This document shows, piece after piece, positions 8,682-18,166 of a stretch of 64,000 nt of DNA. How positions within the stretch are numbered: the first letter of the stretch is position 1; each line of letters opens with the position of its first letter. The position numbers and the translations under genes are program-made. The stretch comes from an uncultured Flavobacteriales bacterium (GTDB lineage Bacteria; Bacteroidota; Bacteroidia; Flavobacteriales_F; PHOS-HE28): assembly GCA_937872175.1 (NCBI GenBank), contig CALMPI010000001.1, forward strand, positions 1 through 64,000. Direction: 5' to 3'. Below the pieces are notes generated by a model, which was not told the DNA's origin, made no database searches, and saw only the letters and a program-made list of their open reading frames with translations.

Positions 8682-8706
8682 GGACCCCGGCTGTTGGCCG
8701 GGGTCC
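8682..8706 (-). terminator. Hairpin terminator between gldJ and murF
   Basis: GGACCCCGGC (8682-8691) pairs perfectly with GCCGGGGTCC (8697-8706) around TGTTG. On the minus strand it is followed by TTCGTTTCC. It lies 20 nt past the gldJ stop and only 9 nt before the murF ATG, so it could also attenuate murF. Confidence 0.7.
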
Positions 8707-8726
8707 CAAGGTAGCGGTGCGCTTCC

Positions 8727-10481
8727 TCAGCGCTTGATGTTCTTGCGGCGCTTGTCCTCGCCGAGGCCCACGGGGCTGCCCACACGGGTCATGGCGCAGC
8801 GGAAGCCGATGGTGGCCGTGCTTTGGCGCTCGTCGAGGAAACGGCGCGTGGATGGGCCGGCCCAGTAGATGCGGTCGGCCCAGCTGGCGCCCTTGAACAC
8901 GCGGGCGCGGTCGTTCACCAGGGTGGTCTTGCCCCAGTCGTACATGGCGTTGCCCTCGAAGTCGGGGTTCTCGTAGTAGATGCTGCTCTCGATGTCGCCG
9001 TCGCGGTAGTCGATGTTGTCGCTCTGGCGGTAGTTGCGACGGTCGATGTTCTCCTCCACGGTGACGTTGCGCATGCGGATGTCGCCGGGCTGATCGGCCT
9101 GGTAGTCGCTGATGCCGCTGAGCAGCTTGGGACTGATCTCCAGGTCCTGACCCTTGATCATGTCCACCATGTCCTGCACGCGCTGCATGGCCGCATCGCT
9201 CTTGCGGGTATTGTTGAACTCGATGGACTGGTCGATGGCGGCGAGCAGGTCGTCGATGAGCTTGGCCTCCTCCGGAGTGGCCTTGCGCTGCATTTCCTTC
9301 TGGAACTCGGTGAGGAAGTACTTGATGCCGTCCACATCGTACACCACCAGGTCGTGCTTGTCCTGCACGGCGCCGTCGCTGTTGAGCACCTTGGTCTTGA
9401 ACACGCTGCCGCGGAAGGGGCGGAAGTCGTCCTTGTCCTCGGGGCTCAGCGGACGATACACGTCCATCACCCATTCGCTGACGTTGCCGGCCATGTTGTA
9501 GAGGCCGTAATCGTTGGGCCAGTAGCTGAAAACGGGAGCAGTGACATCAGCATTGTCGTTCAGGCTGCCGGCCACGCCCATGTAGTCGCCTTTGCCGCGC
9601 ATGAAGTTGCCGCGGAAGTCGCCGTAGAACGCGCCGCCCTTCTTGCGGCTGTCGTAGCGCACCCAGTGGCCGTTCCACGGATAGATGCGGCGCTCGATGA
9701 TGCGCTCGTCCACCGTGTTGCCCACCAGTCCGAAGGCGGCGAACTCCCACTCGGCCTCGGTCGGCAGGCGGTAGCGGGGCAGCAGGATGCCGTCCTCCAT
9801 GCGGATGTTGCGCGTGTCGCGGTTGGGGTTGAAGTCCTGCACCCCGTCCACCTTCTTGCCGCTCTCGTACTGACCGGCGAGGTAGGCGTCGGTGGTGAAG
9901 TGGTCCTCATTGATCTGATTGGGGTAGTGCTCGAAGAGGCCCTCGCGGATGAGGATGATCTCGTTCACGCGGTCGGTCCGCCAGGCACAATAGTCGTTGG
10001 CCTGCAGCCAGTTGACCCCAACCACCGGGTAGTCGCGGTAGGCGGGGTGGCGCAGGTAGTACTCGGTGTACGGCTCGTTGAAGGCCAGTTTGCTGCGCCA
10101 CACCAGGGTGTCGGGCAGGGCCTTCTTGTAGATCTCGGGGTAGTCCGCGGCGAACACCCGTTCCAACCAGTAGAGGTACTCCAGCCAGTAGAAGTTGGTC
10201 ACCTCCACCTCATCCATATAGAAGGACGACACCGTGACGGTGCGGGGGATGTGGTTCCACTCATGGAGCAGGTCATCCGAGACGCGGCCCATGGTGAACT
10301 GGCCGCCCTCGACGAGGATGAGGCCCGGGCCGTTCTCCTGGTCCTCGAAGGGGGCCTTCTCAAAGCCTCCGTTCTTGGAGTCGTTGTAGTTCCAGCCGGT
10401 GGCACCGCTCTTCTCGAACTGGCACGAGGAGAGCAGGGCGACGGGGGCGGCCAGGAGGGCGGTCTTCCAAACGCGGTCCAT
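8727..10481 (-). CDS. gldJ: Gliding motility lipoprotein GldJ
   Basis: 584 residues. A signal peptide ends in the lipobox LLSSC with Cys20. A short segment TGWNYNDSKNGGFE, typical of GldJ, follows. Then comes a formylglycine-generating-enzyme-like (SUMF1) fold with VEGGQFTMGR, YRLPTEAEWEFAA, NVSEWVMDV and the C-terminal GFRCAMT. GldJ is a periplasm-facing lipoprotein required for assembly and stability of the type IX secretion/gliding machinery; the SUMF1-like fold is not thought to be enzymatic there. A coiled, charged insert around residues 370-440 separates the two halves of the SUMF1-like region. Adjacent to a porP/sprF-type gene and near porU/porV, as in other T9SS loci. Confidence 0.92.
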   Translation of the reverse strand: MDRVWKTALLAAPVALLSSCQFEKSGATGWNYNDSKNGGFEKAPFEDQENGPGLILVEGGQFTMGRVSDDLLHEWNHIPRTVTVSSFYMDEVEVTNFYWLEYLYWLERVFAADYPEIYKKALPDTLVWRSKLAFNEPYTEYYLRHPAYRDYPVVGVNWLQANDYCAWRTDRVNEIILIREGLFEHYPNQINEDHFTTDAYLAGQYESGKKVDGVQDFNPNRDTRNIRMEDGILLPRYRLPTEAEWEFAAFGLVGNTVDERIIERRIYPWNGHWVRYDSRKKGGAFYGDFRGNFMRGKGDYMGVAGSLNDNADVTAPVFSYWPNDYGLYNMAGNVSEWVMDVYRPLSPEDKDDFRPFRGSVFKTKVLNSDGAVQDKHDLVVYDVDGIKYFLTEFQKEMQRKATPEEAKLIDDLLAAIDQSIEFNNTRKSDAAMQRVQDMVDMIKGQDLEISPKLLSGISDYQADQPGDIRMRNVTVEENIDRRNYRQSDNIDYRDGDIESSIYYENPDFEGNAMYDWGKTTLVNDRARVFKGASWADRIYWAGPSTRRFLDERQSTATIGFRCAMTRVGSPVGLGEDKRRKNIKR

Positions 10482-10508
10482 GGTGCAGGGGTGTGTTGGT
10501 GGCGCAGC

Positions 10509-11498
10509 TCAGAACGTGGGGCAGGCGACCACGCGGAAGCGGCGTTTCTTGGGCTTGCAGTTGAACTGGAGCTGAACACTGACCTCGTGCGAACCGGCCG
10601 TGGCCGTGGTGAGCTTCGAGGTGGTGACGTCGTAGCTGTACCCGAACTTGAACCGTTCGGTGTGGAATCCGATCAAGGCGATGAAGGCGTCGCGCGTGCG
10701 GTACCAGATGCCGGCGGTGATGGGGCCGTGGTCCACGTACAAGCCCAGGTTCAACTGGCGGAACTGGGCCTGCTGCTGGAAGAGGATGTTCGGGGAGATG
10801 CGCGTCCTGGCCTCGCCATACTTGCCCTTCATGCCGATGGGGATGGCCGCACCGGCATGCGCGGTGTACTTGCGCGGCAGGCGCGAAGTGCCGACGATGA
10901 GCGATTCGTTCGGTTCGCTGAGGTGATGCACGGCGATGCCCACGAAGAAGATGTCCGTGTAGCCTAGAACGCCGGCGGAGAAGTCGGCATTGCCCACCGT
11001 GCCACCGCGGGGCACATCGTTGGTGGTGTAGATGAAGCCGCGGCGCGGGTCGATCTGGTCGCCGAAGGTGAGCTTGCTCCAGTCCAGCGACTTCTGAAAG
11101 TAGGTGGCCTGGGCCCCGAACTTCATGCTGAACTTGCGGTTGATCGCCAGCTGATAGCTGTAGATCGCACTGGCGGTGGTGGTGTTCAACGTGCCCTTGC
11201 CGGCCTGGTCATGGGTCACCAGCACCCCCAGCCCTCCAAGGATGGCATCCACATGCTGATCATAGCTCGCGCTGGTGGTGACGAAGGTGCCTGTGAGGGC
11301 CGGCCACTGATTGCGGTAGTTGAGCACCACCCGCGGGCAGCGCGCTGTGCCGGCGAAGGCCGGGTTGAGGTAGAGCGGATTGGCGTAGAACTGGGTGAAC
11401 TGCGGGTCTTGCGCCTGCGTTGTTCCCATGAATGCCACGCATCCCGCCAGCACCATGGCCGCACGACGCACCTTGCCCCTGATCACGCTTCCCATCAT
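10509..11498 (-). CDS. PorP/SprF family type IX secretion membrane protein
   Basis: About 329 residues from ATG 11498. An in-frame ATG at 11606 would add 36 residues in front of the signal peptide MVLAGCVAFMGTTQAQ and is less likely. After the signal peptide the mature protein begins DPQFTQFYANPLYLNPAFAG, the hallmark of the PorP/SprF family of outer-membrane beta-barrels that work with T9SS cargo adhesins. The C-terminus FKFGYSYDVTTSKL is also typical; a Lys-rich end (CKPKKRRFRV) is unusual but seen in relatives. It is upstream of gldJ on the same strand with 27 nt between them, so probably cotranscribed. Confidence 0.88.
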   Translation of the reverse strand: MMGSVIRGKVRRAAMVLAGCVAFMGTTQAQDPQFTQFYANPLYLNPAFAGTARCPRVVLNYRNQWPALTGTFVTTSASYDQHVDAILGGLGVLVTHDQAGKGTLNTTTASAIYSYQLAINRKFSMKFGAQATYFQKSLDWSKLTFGDQIDPRRGFIYTTNDVPRGGTVGNADFSAGVLGYTDIFFVGIAVHHLSEPNESLIVGTSRLPRKYTAHAGAAIPIGMKGKYGEARTRISPNILFQQQAQFRQLNLGLYVDHGPITAGIWYRTRDAFIALIGFHTERFKFGYSYDVTTSKLTTATAGSHEVSVQLQFNCKPKKRRFRVVACPTF

Positions 11499-11615
11499 CC
11501 GTAGCTCTGCTGCGAACGCCAAGTATACGTACCCGATCGCATTGCGGTTCCCCGCCCCGGTCCGCAATGATCTCGACCAGGTCCCGTTGAAGCGGGTGCT
11601 CCGCAACGCACCGGC

Positions 11616-11632
11616 CGAAGGTAGTACTTTCG
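11616..11632. promoter_or_regulatory. Symmetric divergent promoter between porP/sprF-type gene and porU
   Basis: CGAAGGTA (11616-11623) and TACTTTCG (11625-11632) abut around a single base. Read outward these are TACCTTCG on the minus strand (PorP/SprF-gldJ side) and TACTTTCG on the plus strand (porU side), both close to TAnnTTTG with the last T replaced by C. A second minus-strand candidate, TATACTTG, is at 11520-11527. Confidence 0.5.
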
Positions 11633-11666
11633 GTCATTCCTGTTGAAAACCTGTTGATCACTGTTC

Positions 11667-14600
11667 ATGATCCGGTCCCTGCACCTCCCCCTCGTCATCC
11701 TCCTGTTCACCGGCGTGGCCGCCACCGCACAGGAGCGGACCGCCCCCCCTCAACGGTCCGTCCCCACGGGGCCCGCACGGACGGCACCGACACCGGCCCG
11801 GACCAACCCGACGGTGGGTGCCGTGCCCCCCTCGCAGCCCACGCGCAGCGTACAGAACTCCCGGAATGACGAGCGGGTCGTGACCGAGCGCGGGACCCCT
11901 GCGACCGCCCCACGGGCCATGCACCTGGACCCGGCCCGGCAGGACCTCCCCTTCCATCATGAAGTGCGCCCCTTGGGGAGCGGCACGACCTCTTTTTCCG
12001 CCCACCTCACCAACACCACCTACATCCCGATGATCAGGGAGGAGGTGGAGGGCCTGCCCGGATTGGATGCGGCATGGACACAACCTCTCGTGGTGACCCG
12101 CCTGGCGACCCAGCGCAAGCAGCCCATGGCGGTGGTGGACATCTATCCCTACAGGAAGAACAGTGGTACCGGCCAGTGGGAGCGATTGACATCTTATACG
12201 CTGTCCATTGTGGAAGGTCGGGGCGGAGGACCCGTCGTCCAGCCCAAGAGCTATCCGCCCACCTCCCGACTGGCCTCGGGCGAATGGTATCGCGTGCAGT
12301 TGACGCAGGACGGCGTGTATGCACTGACGTACGAGCAGCTGGAGGACATGGGCCTGGCCGGAACGGTGCCCAGCGACCAGGTGAACCTGTACGGCCGCCA
12401 CCACGGCATGCTGTCCTTCGAGAACGACCAACTGCCGGGGACGGACCTGGTGCCCAACGCGGTGGTCATGGAGGATGGTGGGGATGGCACCTTCGGCCCC
12501 GGCGACCGCCTCGTCTTCTACGCCACCGGTCCGCACCGCTGGACCCTGGATGGCGGCACCGGCCGCTTCCGGCATACCAAGCATGTGTTCTCCGACTCGG
12601 CCTCGTACTTCGTGGGCATCGGCGTGGAACCCGCTCTGCGTGTGGGCACCCTCCCTGAGGTGCTTGATCCCGCCACCCGCACCAGCACTTCGTTCGACGA
12701 CCGGCAGTTCCTCGAGGTGGATGCGGTGACCCTGCTCAAGTCGGGGCGTGAGCTCTATGGTGATGTCTATGACCTCACCACGACCTACTCGTACAACTTC
12801 GGTGTGCCCTTCCTCCGCCCGCAGGACCCGGCCTGCCTGGTGATGGACGTGCTGTCGCGCACGGTGGGCACGGGGAACGCGAGCAGCTGGCGGGTGACCT
12901 CCGGCGCCGCCCTGGACTCCACGGTGTCCGTGCAGGGCGTGCCCAACGGCTACACCGGGGAGCAGGCCAAATCCACGCGACACACCTTCTGCTTCAACGC
13001 CTCGGGCAACAACCTGCCCTTCACGGTCACCTTCATCAAGCACAACCCCGCTTCCTCCATCGGGTGGATGAACTTCCTGGAGCTGAACGCACGGAGGGAT
13101 CTCAAGCTGGTGGGCAACCAGATGCTCTTCCGCGACCTCACCAGCGTGGGGGCGGGCGAGGTGACGGACTTCGTGCTGGACCAGGCCTCCGGGTCCCTCA
13201 CCATCTGGGACATCACCGACCCCGCCGCCGTCATGCAGGTGCCGGTGACCGACAACGGCACCCAGAAGCTGTTCCGGCTGCGCACCGACAGCCTGCGCCA
13301 GTTCGCGGCCTTTCGGAGCACGGGCCTGCTGACCCCCACGCCGGCCGGGAAGGTCCCCAACCAGGACCTGCACGCGACCGCCCTGCCGACCGACCTGGTG
13401 ATCGTGGTGCCCGACGCCTTCCGGGCCGCGGCGCAGCAGATCGCCGACCGCCGTGTCAGCGAAGGCCTCACCGTGGCCCTGGTGAGCCCGCAGGAGGTCT
13501 ACAACGAATTCTCCTCCGGCATGCGCGACGCCACGGCCATCAAGCGCTACATGAAGATGCTCTACGACAAGGCGGGAACGGATCCCGCGTTGATGCCCCG
13601 CTACCTGCTGCTGTATGGCGATGGCTCATACAACAACCTCAACCGGGCGCTCAGCAACCAGAGCTTCCTGCCGAGCTATCAGACCGCCAATTCCTGGCAT
13701 GCCAGCCTCAGCTACTGCTCGGATGACTATTTCGGATTGCTGGACAATGATGAAGGGGAGTACCAGGGCGATCTGGTGGACATCGGCGTGGGCCGCATCC
13801 CGGTGAGCTCCATCTCCCAGGCCCAGGAGATGGCGTCCAAGATCCTGAACTATGACAGGCTGCAGCTGATGACCGGCACTGAGGCCCAGTGCGCCGTGGG
13901 CAGTGATGGTGGCATCAACGACTGGCGCACCTGGCTCCTCTTCGCCAGCGACGACCAGGAAGGCGATGTCTTTGAAAGCACCATCCACATGAGCCAGAGC
14001 GATGCCCTGGCCACCGCCGTGGAGAACGAGTTCCCGTGCTACAATGTCAACAAGGTGTACCTGGACGCCTACCAGCAGACGAGCACACCCGGTGGCGAGC
14101 GCTACCCCGATGCCCAGGCCGATCTGCGCGATGGTGTGCAGCGCGGTGCGCTGCTGGTGAACTACGTGGGCCATGGCGGCGAGGTGGGCTGGGCGCACGA
14201 GCGTTTCCTGGACAACTCCACCATCCTGGGCTGGAGCAACCTGGACCGGCTGCCGCTGTTCATGACGGCCACCTGCGAGTTCAGCCGGTGGGACGACCCC
14301 GCGCGGACCTCGGCCGGTGAGTATGTGCTCCTGAACCCCAACGGGGGCGGCATCGGGCTGATGACCACCACCCGCATCGCCTACAGCAACCAGAACTACG
14401 CCCTGTCCCAGGACTTCTACGACCACGTGTTCGAGCGTGTCGACGAGCAGGGCCGGCCGGCCGCGCTGGGCGATGTGTTCCGCCGCACCAAGGTGGACAT
14501 CACCACCGCCCAGCCCTCGCAGGTGAACCATCGCAACTTCTCCCTGCTCGGTGACCCCAGCATGCGGCTGGCCATGCCGCGCCATGAGGTGCGCATCACC

Positions 14601-15656
14601 GCCATCACCGACACGCTGGGCAATCCCATGGATACGATGAGCGCCCTGGCCACCGTACGGATCCATGGGGAGGTGGTGGATGCGGGCGGCAACCTGCTGA
14701 CCGGGCTCAATGGCCTGGTGATCCCGACGGTGTTCGACAAACGCGTGCAGCAGCAAACGCTGGCCAATGACGGAGGCTCCCCGTTCCCCTTCAGCCTGCG
14801 CAAGAACATCATCTACCGCGGCATGGCCACGGTGACCGGCGGCCTGTTCAGCTTCACCTTCGTGGTGCCGCAGGACATCAACTACCTGGTGGGTCCCGGG
14901 CGCATCAGTTGCTATGTGGAGAACCTGGAGACCAACGGCTGCGGCGCCACGAACGATGCGCTGGTCGGCGGCACCGCCACGAACGTCGCCCCGGATGAGG
15001 ACGGTCCCACCGTCCAGGTGTTCATGAACGACGACCGCTTCGTGCGGGGCGGCATCACCAACGAGGACCCGCTGCTGCTGGTGAAGCTCTATGACGCCAA
15101 CGGCATCAATACCATGGGCAGCAGCATCGGTCACGACCTGGTGGCGGTGCTGGACGAGAACACCGACCAGGCCATCGTGCTGAACGACCAGTACGAGGCC
15201 GACCTGGACACCTACCGCAGCGGTTCGGCCCGTTACCGCTTCGATGACCTGGCCGAGGGCGGGCACACGCTGCGGGTGAAGGCCTGGGACGTGTTCAACA
15301 ATTCCGCCGAGGCGAACACCGAGTTCGTGGTGGCCCCCAGTGCCGAACTGGCCCTGGAGCACGTGCTGAACTACCCCAACCCCTTCACCACCAACACCCA
15401 GTTCTTCTTCGAGCACAACCGGCCGTGCACCACCCTGGACGTGCAGGTGCAGGTGTTCACCGTGGCCGGGCGGCTGGTGAAGACGATCAACCGGCAGCTG
15501 GCCTGCGAGGGCTTCCGCAGCGAGCCCCTGGCCTGGGACGGCCGCGACGACTACGGTGACAAGCTGGGCCGCGGGGTGTACGTGTACCGCCTGAACGTGA
15601 TGACCCCTGAGGGCGACAAGGCCGAGAAGCTGGAGAAGCTCGTGATCCTCAGGTGA
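11667..15656 (+). CDS. porU: Type IX secretion system sortase PorU
   Basis: 1329 residues. The signal peptide is followed by a disordered Thr/Pro/Arg-rich stretch to about residue 80. PorU is the surface C25-type cysteine peptidase that removes the C-terminal sorting domain of T9SS cargo and attaches cargo to the cell surface. The catalytic pair is visible: His836 in NYVGHGGEVGW and Cys870 in FMTATCEFSRWDD. Other signatures are YLLLYGDGSYNN and NFSLLGDPSMRL. The C-terminus ends in a FlgD-like Ig module (YPNPFT through GVYVYRLNV). Followed by porV, whose reading frame is set off by its own promoter. Members of the family are usually 1100-1300 residues, so it is complete. Confidence 0.95.
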   Translation: MIRSLHLPLVILLFTGVAATAQERTAPPQRSVPTGPARTAPTPARTNPTVGAVPPSQPTRSVQNSRNDERVVTERGTPATAPRAMHLDPARQDLPFHHEVRPLGSGTTSFSAHLTNTTYIPMIREEVEGLPGLDAAWTQPLVVTRLATQRKQPMAVVDIYPYRKNSGTGQWERLTSYTLSIVEGRGGGPVVQPKSYPPTSRLASGEWYRVQLTQDGVYALTYEQLEDMGLAGTVPSDQVNLYGRHHGMLSFENDQLPGTDLVPNAVVMEDGGDGTFGPGDRLVFYATGPHRWTLDGGTGRFRHTKHVFSDSASYFVGIGVEPALRVGTLPEVLDPATRTSTSFDDRQFLEVDAVTLLKSGRELYGDVYDLTTTYSYNFGVPFLRPQDPACLVMDVLSRTVGTGNASSWRVTSGAALDSTVSVQGVPNGYTGEQAKSTRHTFCFNASGNNLPFTVTFIKHNPASSIGWMNFLELNARRDLKLVGNQMLFRDLTSVGAGEVTDFVLDQASGSLTIWDITDPAAVMQVPVTDNGTQKLFRLRTDSLRQFAAFRSTGLLTPTPAGKVPNQDLHATALPTDLVIVVPDAFRAAAQQIADRRVSEGLTVALVSPQEVYNEFSSGMRDATAIKRYMKMLYDKAGTDPALMPRYLLLYGDGSYNNLNRALSNQSFLPSYQTANSWHASLSYCSDDYFGLLDNDEGEYQGDLVDIGVGRIPVSSISQAQEMASKILNYDRLQLMTGTEAQCAVGSDGGINDWRTWLLFASDDQEGDVFESTIHMSQSDALATAVENEFPCYNVNKVYLDAYQQTSTPGGERYPDAQADLRDGVQRGALLVNYVGHGGEVGWAHERFLDNSTILGWSNLDRLPLFMTATCEFSRWDDPARTSAGEYVLLNPNGGGIGLMTTTRIAYSNQNYALSQDFYDHVFERVDEQGRPAALGDVFRRTKVDITTAQPSQVNHRNFSLLGDPSMRLAMPRHEVRITAITDTLGNPMDTMSALATVRIHGEVVDAGGNLLTGLNGLVIPTVFDKRVQQQTLANDGGSPFPFSLRKNIIYRGMATVTGGLFSFTFVVPQDINYLVGPGRISCYVENLETNGCGATNDALVGGTATNVAPDEDGPTVQVFMNDDRFVRGGITNEDPLLLVKLYDANGINTMGSSIGHDLVAVLDENTDQAIVLNDQYEADLDTYRSGSARYRFDDLAEGGHTLRVKAWDVFNNSAEANTEFVVAPSAELALEHVLNYPNPFTTNTQFFFEHNRPCTTLDVQVQVFTVAGRLVKTINRQLACEGFRSEPLAWDGRDDYGDKLGRGVYVYRLNVMTPEGDKAEKLEKLVILR

Positions 15657-15687
15657 TCGGCACACAATATCCAGGGGGGAGGAGGCG

Positions 15688-15695
15688 TATATTTG
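15688..15695 (+). promoter_or_regulatory. -7 box (TATATTTG) for porV
   Basis: Perfect TAnnTTTG match, 29 nt before the porV ATG at 15725 and 32 nt after the porU stop. It supports porV being transcribed independently as well as with porU. Confidence 0.7.
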
Positions 15696-15724
15696 CCGTC
15701 CTTTTTCCGCAGACCCCGACCCTG

Positions 15725-17020
15725 ATGCGTCATTCCCTGTCCCTGAGCCGCTCCGGTCCCCTCCTCGGCGCGCTCATCCTTCCGCTGTTGTCCCTCGCAC
15801 AGGTGAGCTCGGACTGCATCAACCAGGTGACGGGCCAACCGTGCGGGCAGGACCTGAACACCATCACCACGGCGGTGCCCTTCCTGATGATCTCGGTGGA
15901 CAGCCGGGCGGGCGGCATGGGCGATGCCGGGGTGGCCATCTCCCCGGACGCCAACTCGATCCACTGGAACCCCTCGAAGCTGGCCTTCGCGCCCAACGAT
16001 GGGGAGTTCCACATCAGCTTCAGTCCCTGGCTCCGCAACCTGGTGCCGGACATGAGCCTGGCCTACGTGGCCGGTTATGGCCGCTTGGGCAACAAGAAGA
16101 GCACCATCGGGGGCTCGTTGCGCTACTTCGACCTGGGCAGCATCCAGTTCACCGACCAGAACGGCAACCCCATCCGCGAGTTCAAGCCCGCCGAGTTCGC
16201 CGTGGACATCGCCTTCGCCCAACAGTTCAGCGACTTCTTCAGCGGCGGCATCGCCGTGCGCTACATCAACAGCAACCTCACCGGCGGCCTCAACGTGAAC
16301 AACGCCAACACCAAGGCCGGCCAGTCGGTGGCCGCCGACGTGTCCTTCTACTACCAGAAGCCCGATCTGCAGCTGGGGGACAACACCGGCACCTTCGCCT
16401 TCGGCCTCAACATCTCCAACATCGGCGCCAAGATGTCCTATTCGGAGACGGCCCGGCGGGACTTCATCCCCATCAACCTCCGTCTCGGTCCGCGCTTCAC
16501 CTACGACATCGACGACTACAACAGCATCAGCATCCATTTCGACGCCAACAAGCTGCTGGTGCCCACCCCGCCGATCTTCGAGCTGGACAGCGCCGGTAAC
16601 TATGTGGTGGACCCCACCACCGGCCAGTTCGTGATCGCCAGCGGCAAGGACCCCAACGTGGGCGTGGCCGAAGGGGTGTTCCAGAGCTTCGGTGACGCGC
16701 CGGGCTGGTACGACCAGAACGGCCAGCTGGTGAGCGGAAGCAAGACCAAGGAGGAGTTCCGTGAGATCAACCTGGGCGGTGGTCTGGAGTACTGGTACGC
16801 CAAGCAGTTCGCCTTCCGTGCCGGCTACTTCTGGGAGCACTACACCAAGGGCAACCGCAAGTACTTCACGCTGGGCGCCGGCGTGCGCTACAGCATCTTC
16901 TCGATCGACCTGAGCTACCTGATCGCCAACACGCAGCGCAGCCCGCTGGCCAACACGCTGCGCTTCACGCTCGGGTTCAACTTCGACAAGAGCAAGAAGA
17001 AGAAGCAGGAGGCCGAGTGA
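15725..17020 (+). CDS. porV: Type IX secretion system outer membrane protein PorV (LptO)
   Basis: 431 residues from ATG 15725, chosen because a signal peptide ([14 protein letters not shown]) starts just after it and the promoter lies upstream; the frame is open to 15653. PorV is a FadL-like outer-membrane barrel that takes cargo from the translocon and delivers it to PorU. Family signatures are [20 protein letters not shown] and [13 protein letters not shown] near the N-terminus, and the C-terminal strand with [12 protein letters not shown]. Its stop overlaps the ispF start (TGATG). Confidence 0.93.
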   Translation: MRHSLSLSRSGPLLGALILPLLSLAQVSSDCINQVTGQPCGQDLNTITTAVPFLMISVDSRAGGMGDAGVAISPDANSIHWNPSKLAFAPNDGEFHISFSPWLRNLVPDMSLAYVAGYGRLGNKKSTIGGSLRYFDLGSIQFTDQNGNPIREFKPAEFAVDIAFAQQFSDFFSGGIAVRYINSNLTGGLNVNNANTKAGQSVAADVSFYYQKPDLQLGDNTGTFAFGLNISNIGAKMSYSETARRDFIPINLRLGPRFTYDIDDYNSISIHFDANKLLVPTPPIFELDSAGNYVVDPTTGQFVIASGKDPNVGVAEGVFQSFGDAPGWYDQNGQLVSGSKTKEEFREINLGGGLEYWYAKQFAFRAGYFWEHYTKGNRKYFTLGAGVRYSIFSIDLSYLIANTQRSPLANTLRFTLGFNFDKSKKKKQEAE

Positions 17021-17499
17021 TGCGCTTCCGTGTCGGCTTCGGGTACGATGTGCACCGGCTGGCCGAAGGGCGGGCCCTGTGGCTGGGCGGCGTGCGCATC
17101 GACCACCACACCGGCCTGCTGGGCCACAGCGATGCCGACGTGCTGCTGCATGCCCTCTGCGATGCCCTGCTGGGCGCCGCCGGTCTGCCCGACATCGGCC
17201 ACCATTTCCCCGATACCGACCCGCGCTGGAAGGGCGCCGACAGCACCGGATTGCTCCGTGAGGTGGTGCGCCTGATCGGGGAAAAAGGCTGGCGCGTGGG
17301 CAACGTGGACTGCAGCCTGGTGATGGAGCGTCCGCGGATCAAGCCGCACATCCCGGCCATGAAGCGCGTGATCGCGCCCATCCTCGGGGTGGAGGAGGAG
17401 GCCGTGGGCATCAAGGCCACCACCAACGAGAAGCTCGGGTACGTGGGCCGCGAGGAGGGCGCGTGTGCCTACGCCGTGGCGCTCATCCAGGCCGACTAG
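17020..17499 (+). CDS. ispF: 2-C-methyl-D-erythritol 2,4-cyclodiphosphate synthase IspF
   Basis: 159 residues. It converts CDP-ME-2-phosphate to the cyclic diphosphate in the MEP isoprenoid pathway. The metal motif GYDVHRL (residues 10-16) supplies the Asp-His pair; [29 protein letters not shown] and [15 protein letters not shown] are all family motifs. Length matches the usual 155-160. The ATG at 17020 overlaps the porV TGA, indicating translational coupling. Its TAG shares CTAG (17496-17499) with the stop of the opposing DUF4956 gene. Confidence 0.96.
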   Translation: MRFRVGFGYDVHRLAEGRALWLGGVRIDHHTGLLGHSDADVLLHALCDALLGAAGLPDIGHHFPDTDPRWKGADSTGLLREVVRLIGEKGWRVGNVDCSLVMERPRIKPHIPAMKRVIAPILGVEEEAVGIKATTNEKLGYVGREEGACAYAVALIQAD

Positions 17500-18155
17500 T
17501 CGTCCCCGTCGTCGGCCGCCATCTCGGTGAACGAGCCGGGCGCCTGCTCATCATCGTAGTAGAACACGCGCAGCTGGGCCGTGTCGCGCAGCAGGTCGAT
17601 GCGCCCCACCTCCACACGGCTCACCGTGATGCCCAGCCGCTGCTTCAGGTCGGTGTACAGGGCTTCCCGCTGGCCGGGCCGGATGAGGTCCACCCGGTCG
17701 TAGATCAACTGGCGCATGGCCTCGTGCCGGGTGAGCCACAGGTGCTCCAGGGCATAGGTCACCAGCAGGATCATGCCGTCGGTGAACAGCAGTTCGGCCA
17801 GGCTGATCTTCTTGCTCACCAGCGCGTTGATCACCGCCAGGCTGATCACCGCGAACAGGTAGGTCATGTCCTTGATGCTGATCTGCTCGGTGCGGTAGCG
17901 CAGGATGCCGAAAATGGCGAAGAGGCCGAAGGCGAAGCCGATGCTCAACTTCACATTGTTCAGCAGCACGCACAGGAAGAAGATCAGGATGTTGAAGAGG
18001 AAGTAGGTGAAGAGGTAGTCCTTCTTCCTGTGGATGGGGTAGTAGATGAGGCGGATGAGGATGAACAGCACCGCCGCGTCCAGCGCGAACTTGAAGAGCA
18101 GCTCCCACATGTCCTCGTGGAAGACGCGCATGCCGAAGAGCTTCATGGTCATCAT
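17496..18155 (-). CDS. DUF4956 domain-containing membrane protein
   Basis: 219 residues with four or five hydrophobic helices in the first 125 residues (for example [49 protein letters not shown]) and a soluble acidic C-terminal domain ending EMAADDGDD. This matches DUF4956, whose members are regularly encoded next to VTC-domain polyphosphate polymerases. Here it lies 11 nt downstream of such a gene on the same strand. A role in polyphosphate synthesis or export at the membrane is inferred from this context; no enzymatic motif is visible. Confidence 0.85.
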   Translation of the reverse strand: MMTMKLFGMRVFHEDMWELLFKFALDAAVLFILIRLIYYPIHRKKDYLFTYFLFNILIFFLCVLLNNVKLSIGFAFGLFAIFGILRYRTEQISIKDMTYLFAVISLAVINALVSKKISLAELLFTDGMILLVTYALEHLWLTRHEAMRQLIYDRVDLIRPGQREALYTDLKQRLGITVSRVEVGRIDLLRDTAQLRVFYYDDEQAPGSFTEMAADDGDD

Positions 18156-18166
18156 GGGGGTAGGTG

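Noticed and set aside
8727-10481. GldJ as an active formylglycine-generating enzyme
   Set aside because: It has the SUMF1 fold but also a lipobox and the GldJ N-terminal segment next to T9SS genes. The enzymatic role is not supported by context.
11658-13373. Long minus-strand open frame (571 codons) antisense to porU
   Set aside because: High GC and codon bias leave antisense frames open. The translation is Gly/His/Val-rich with no domain, and porU on the other strand is certain.
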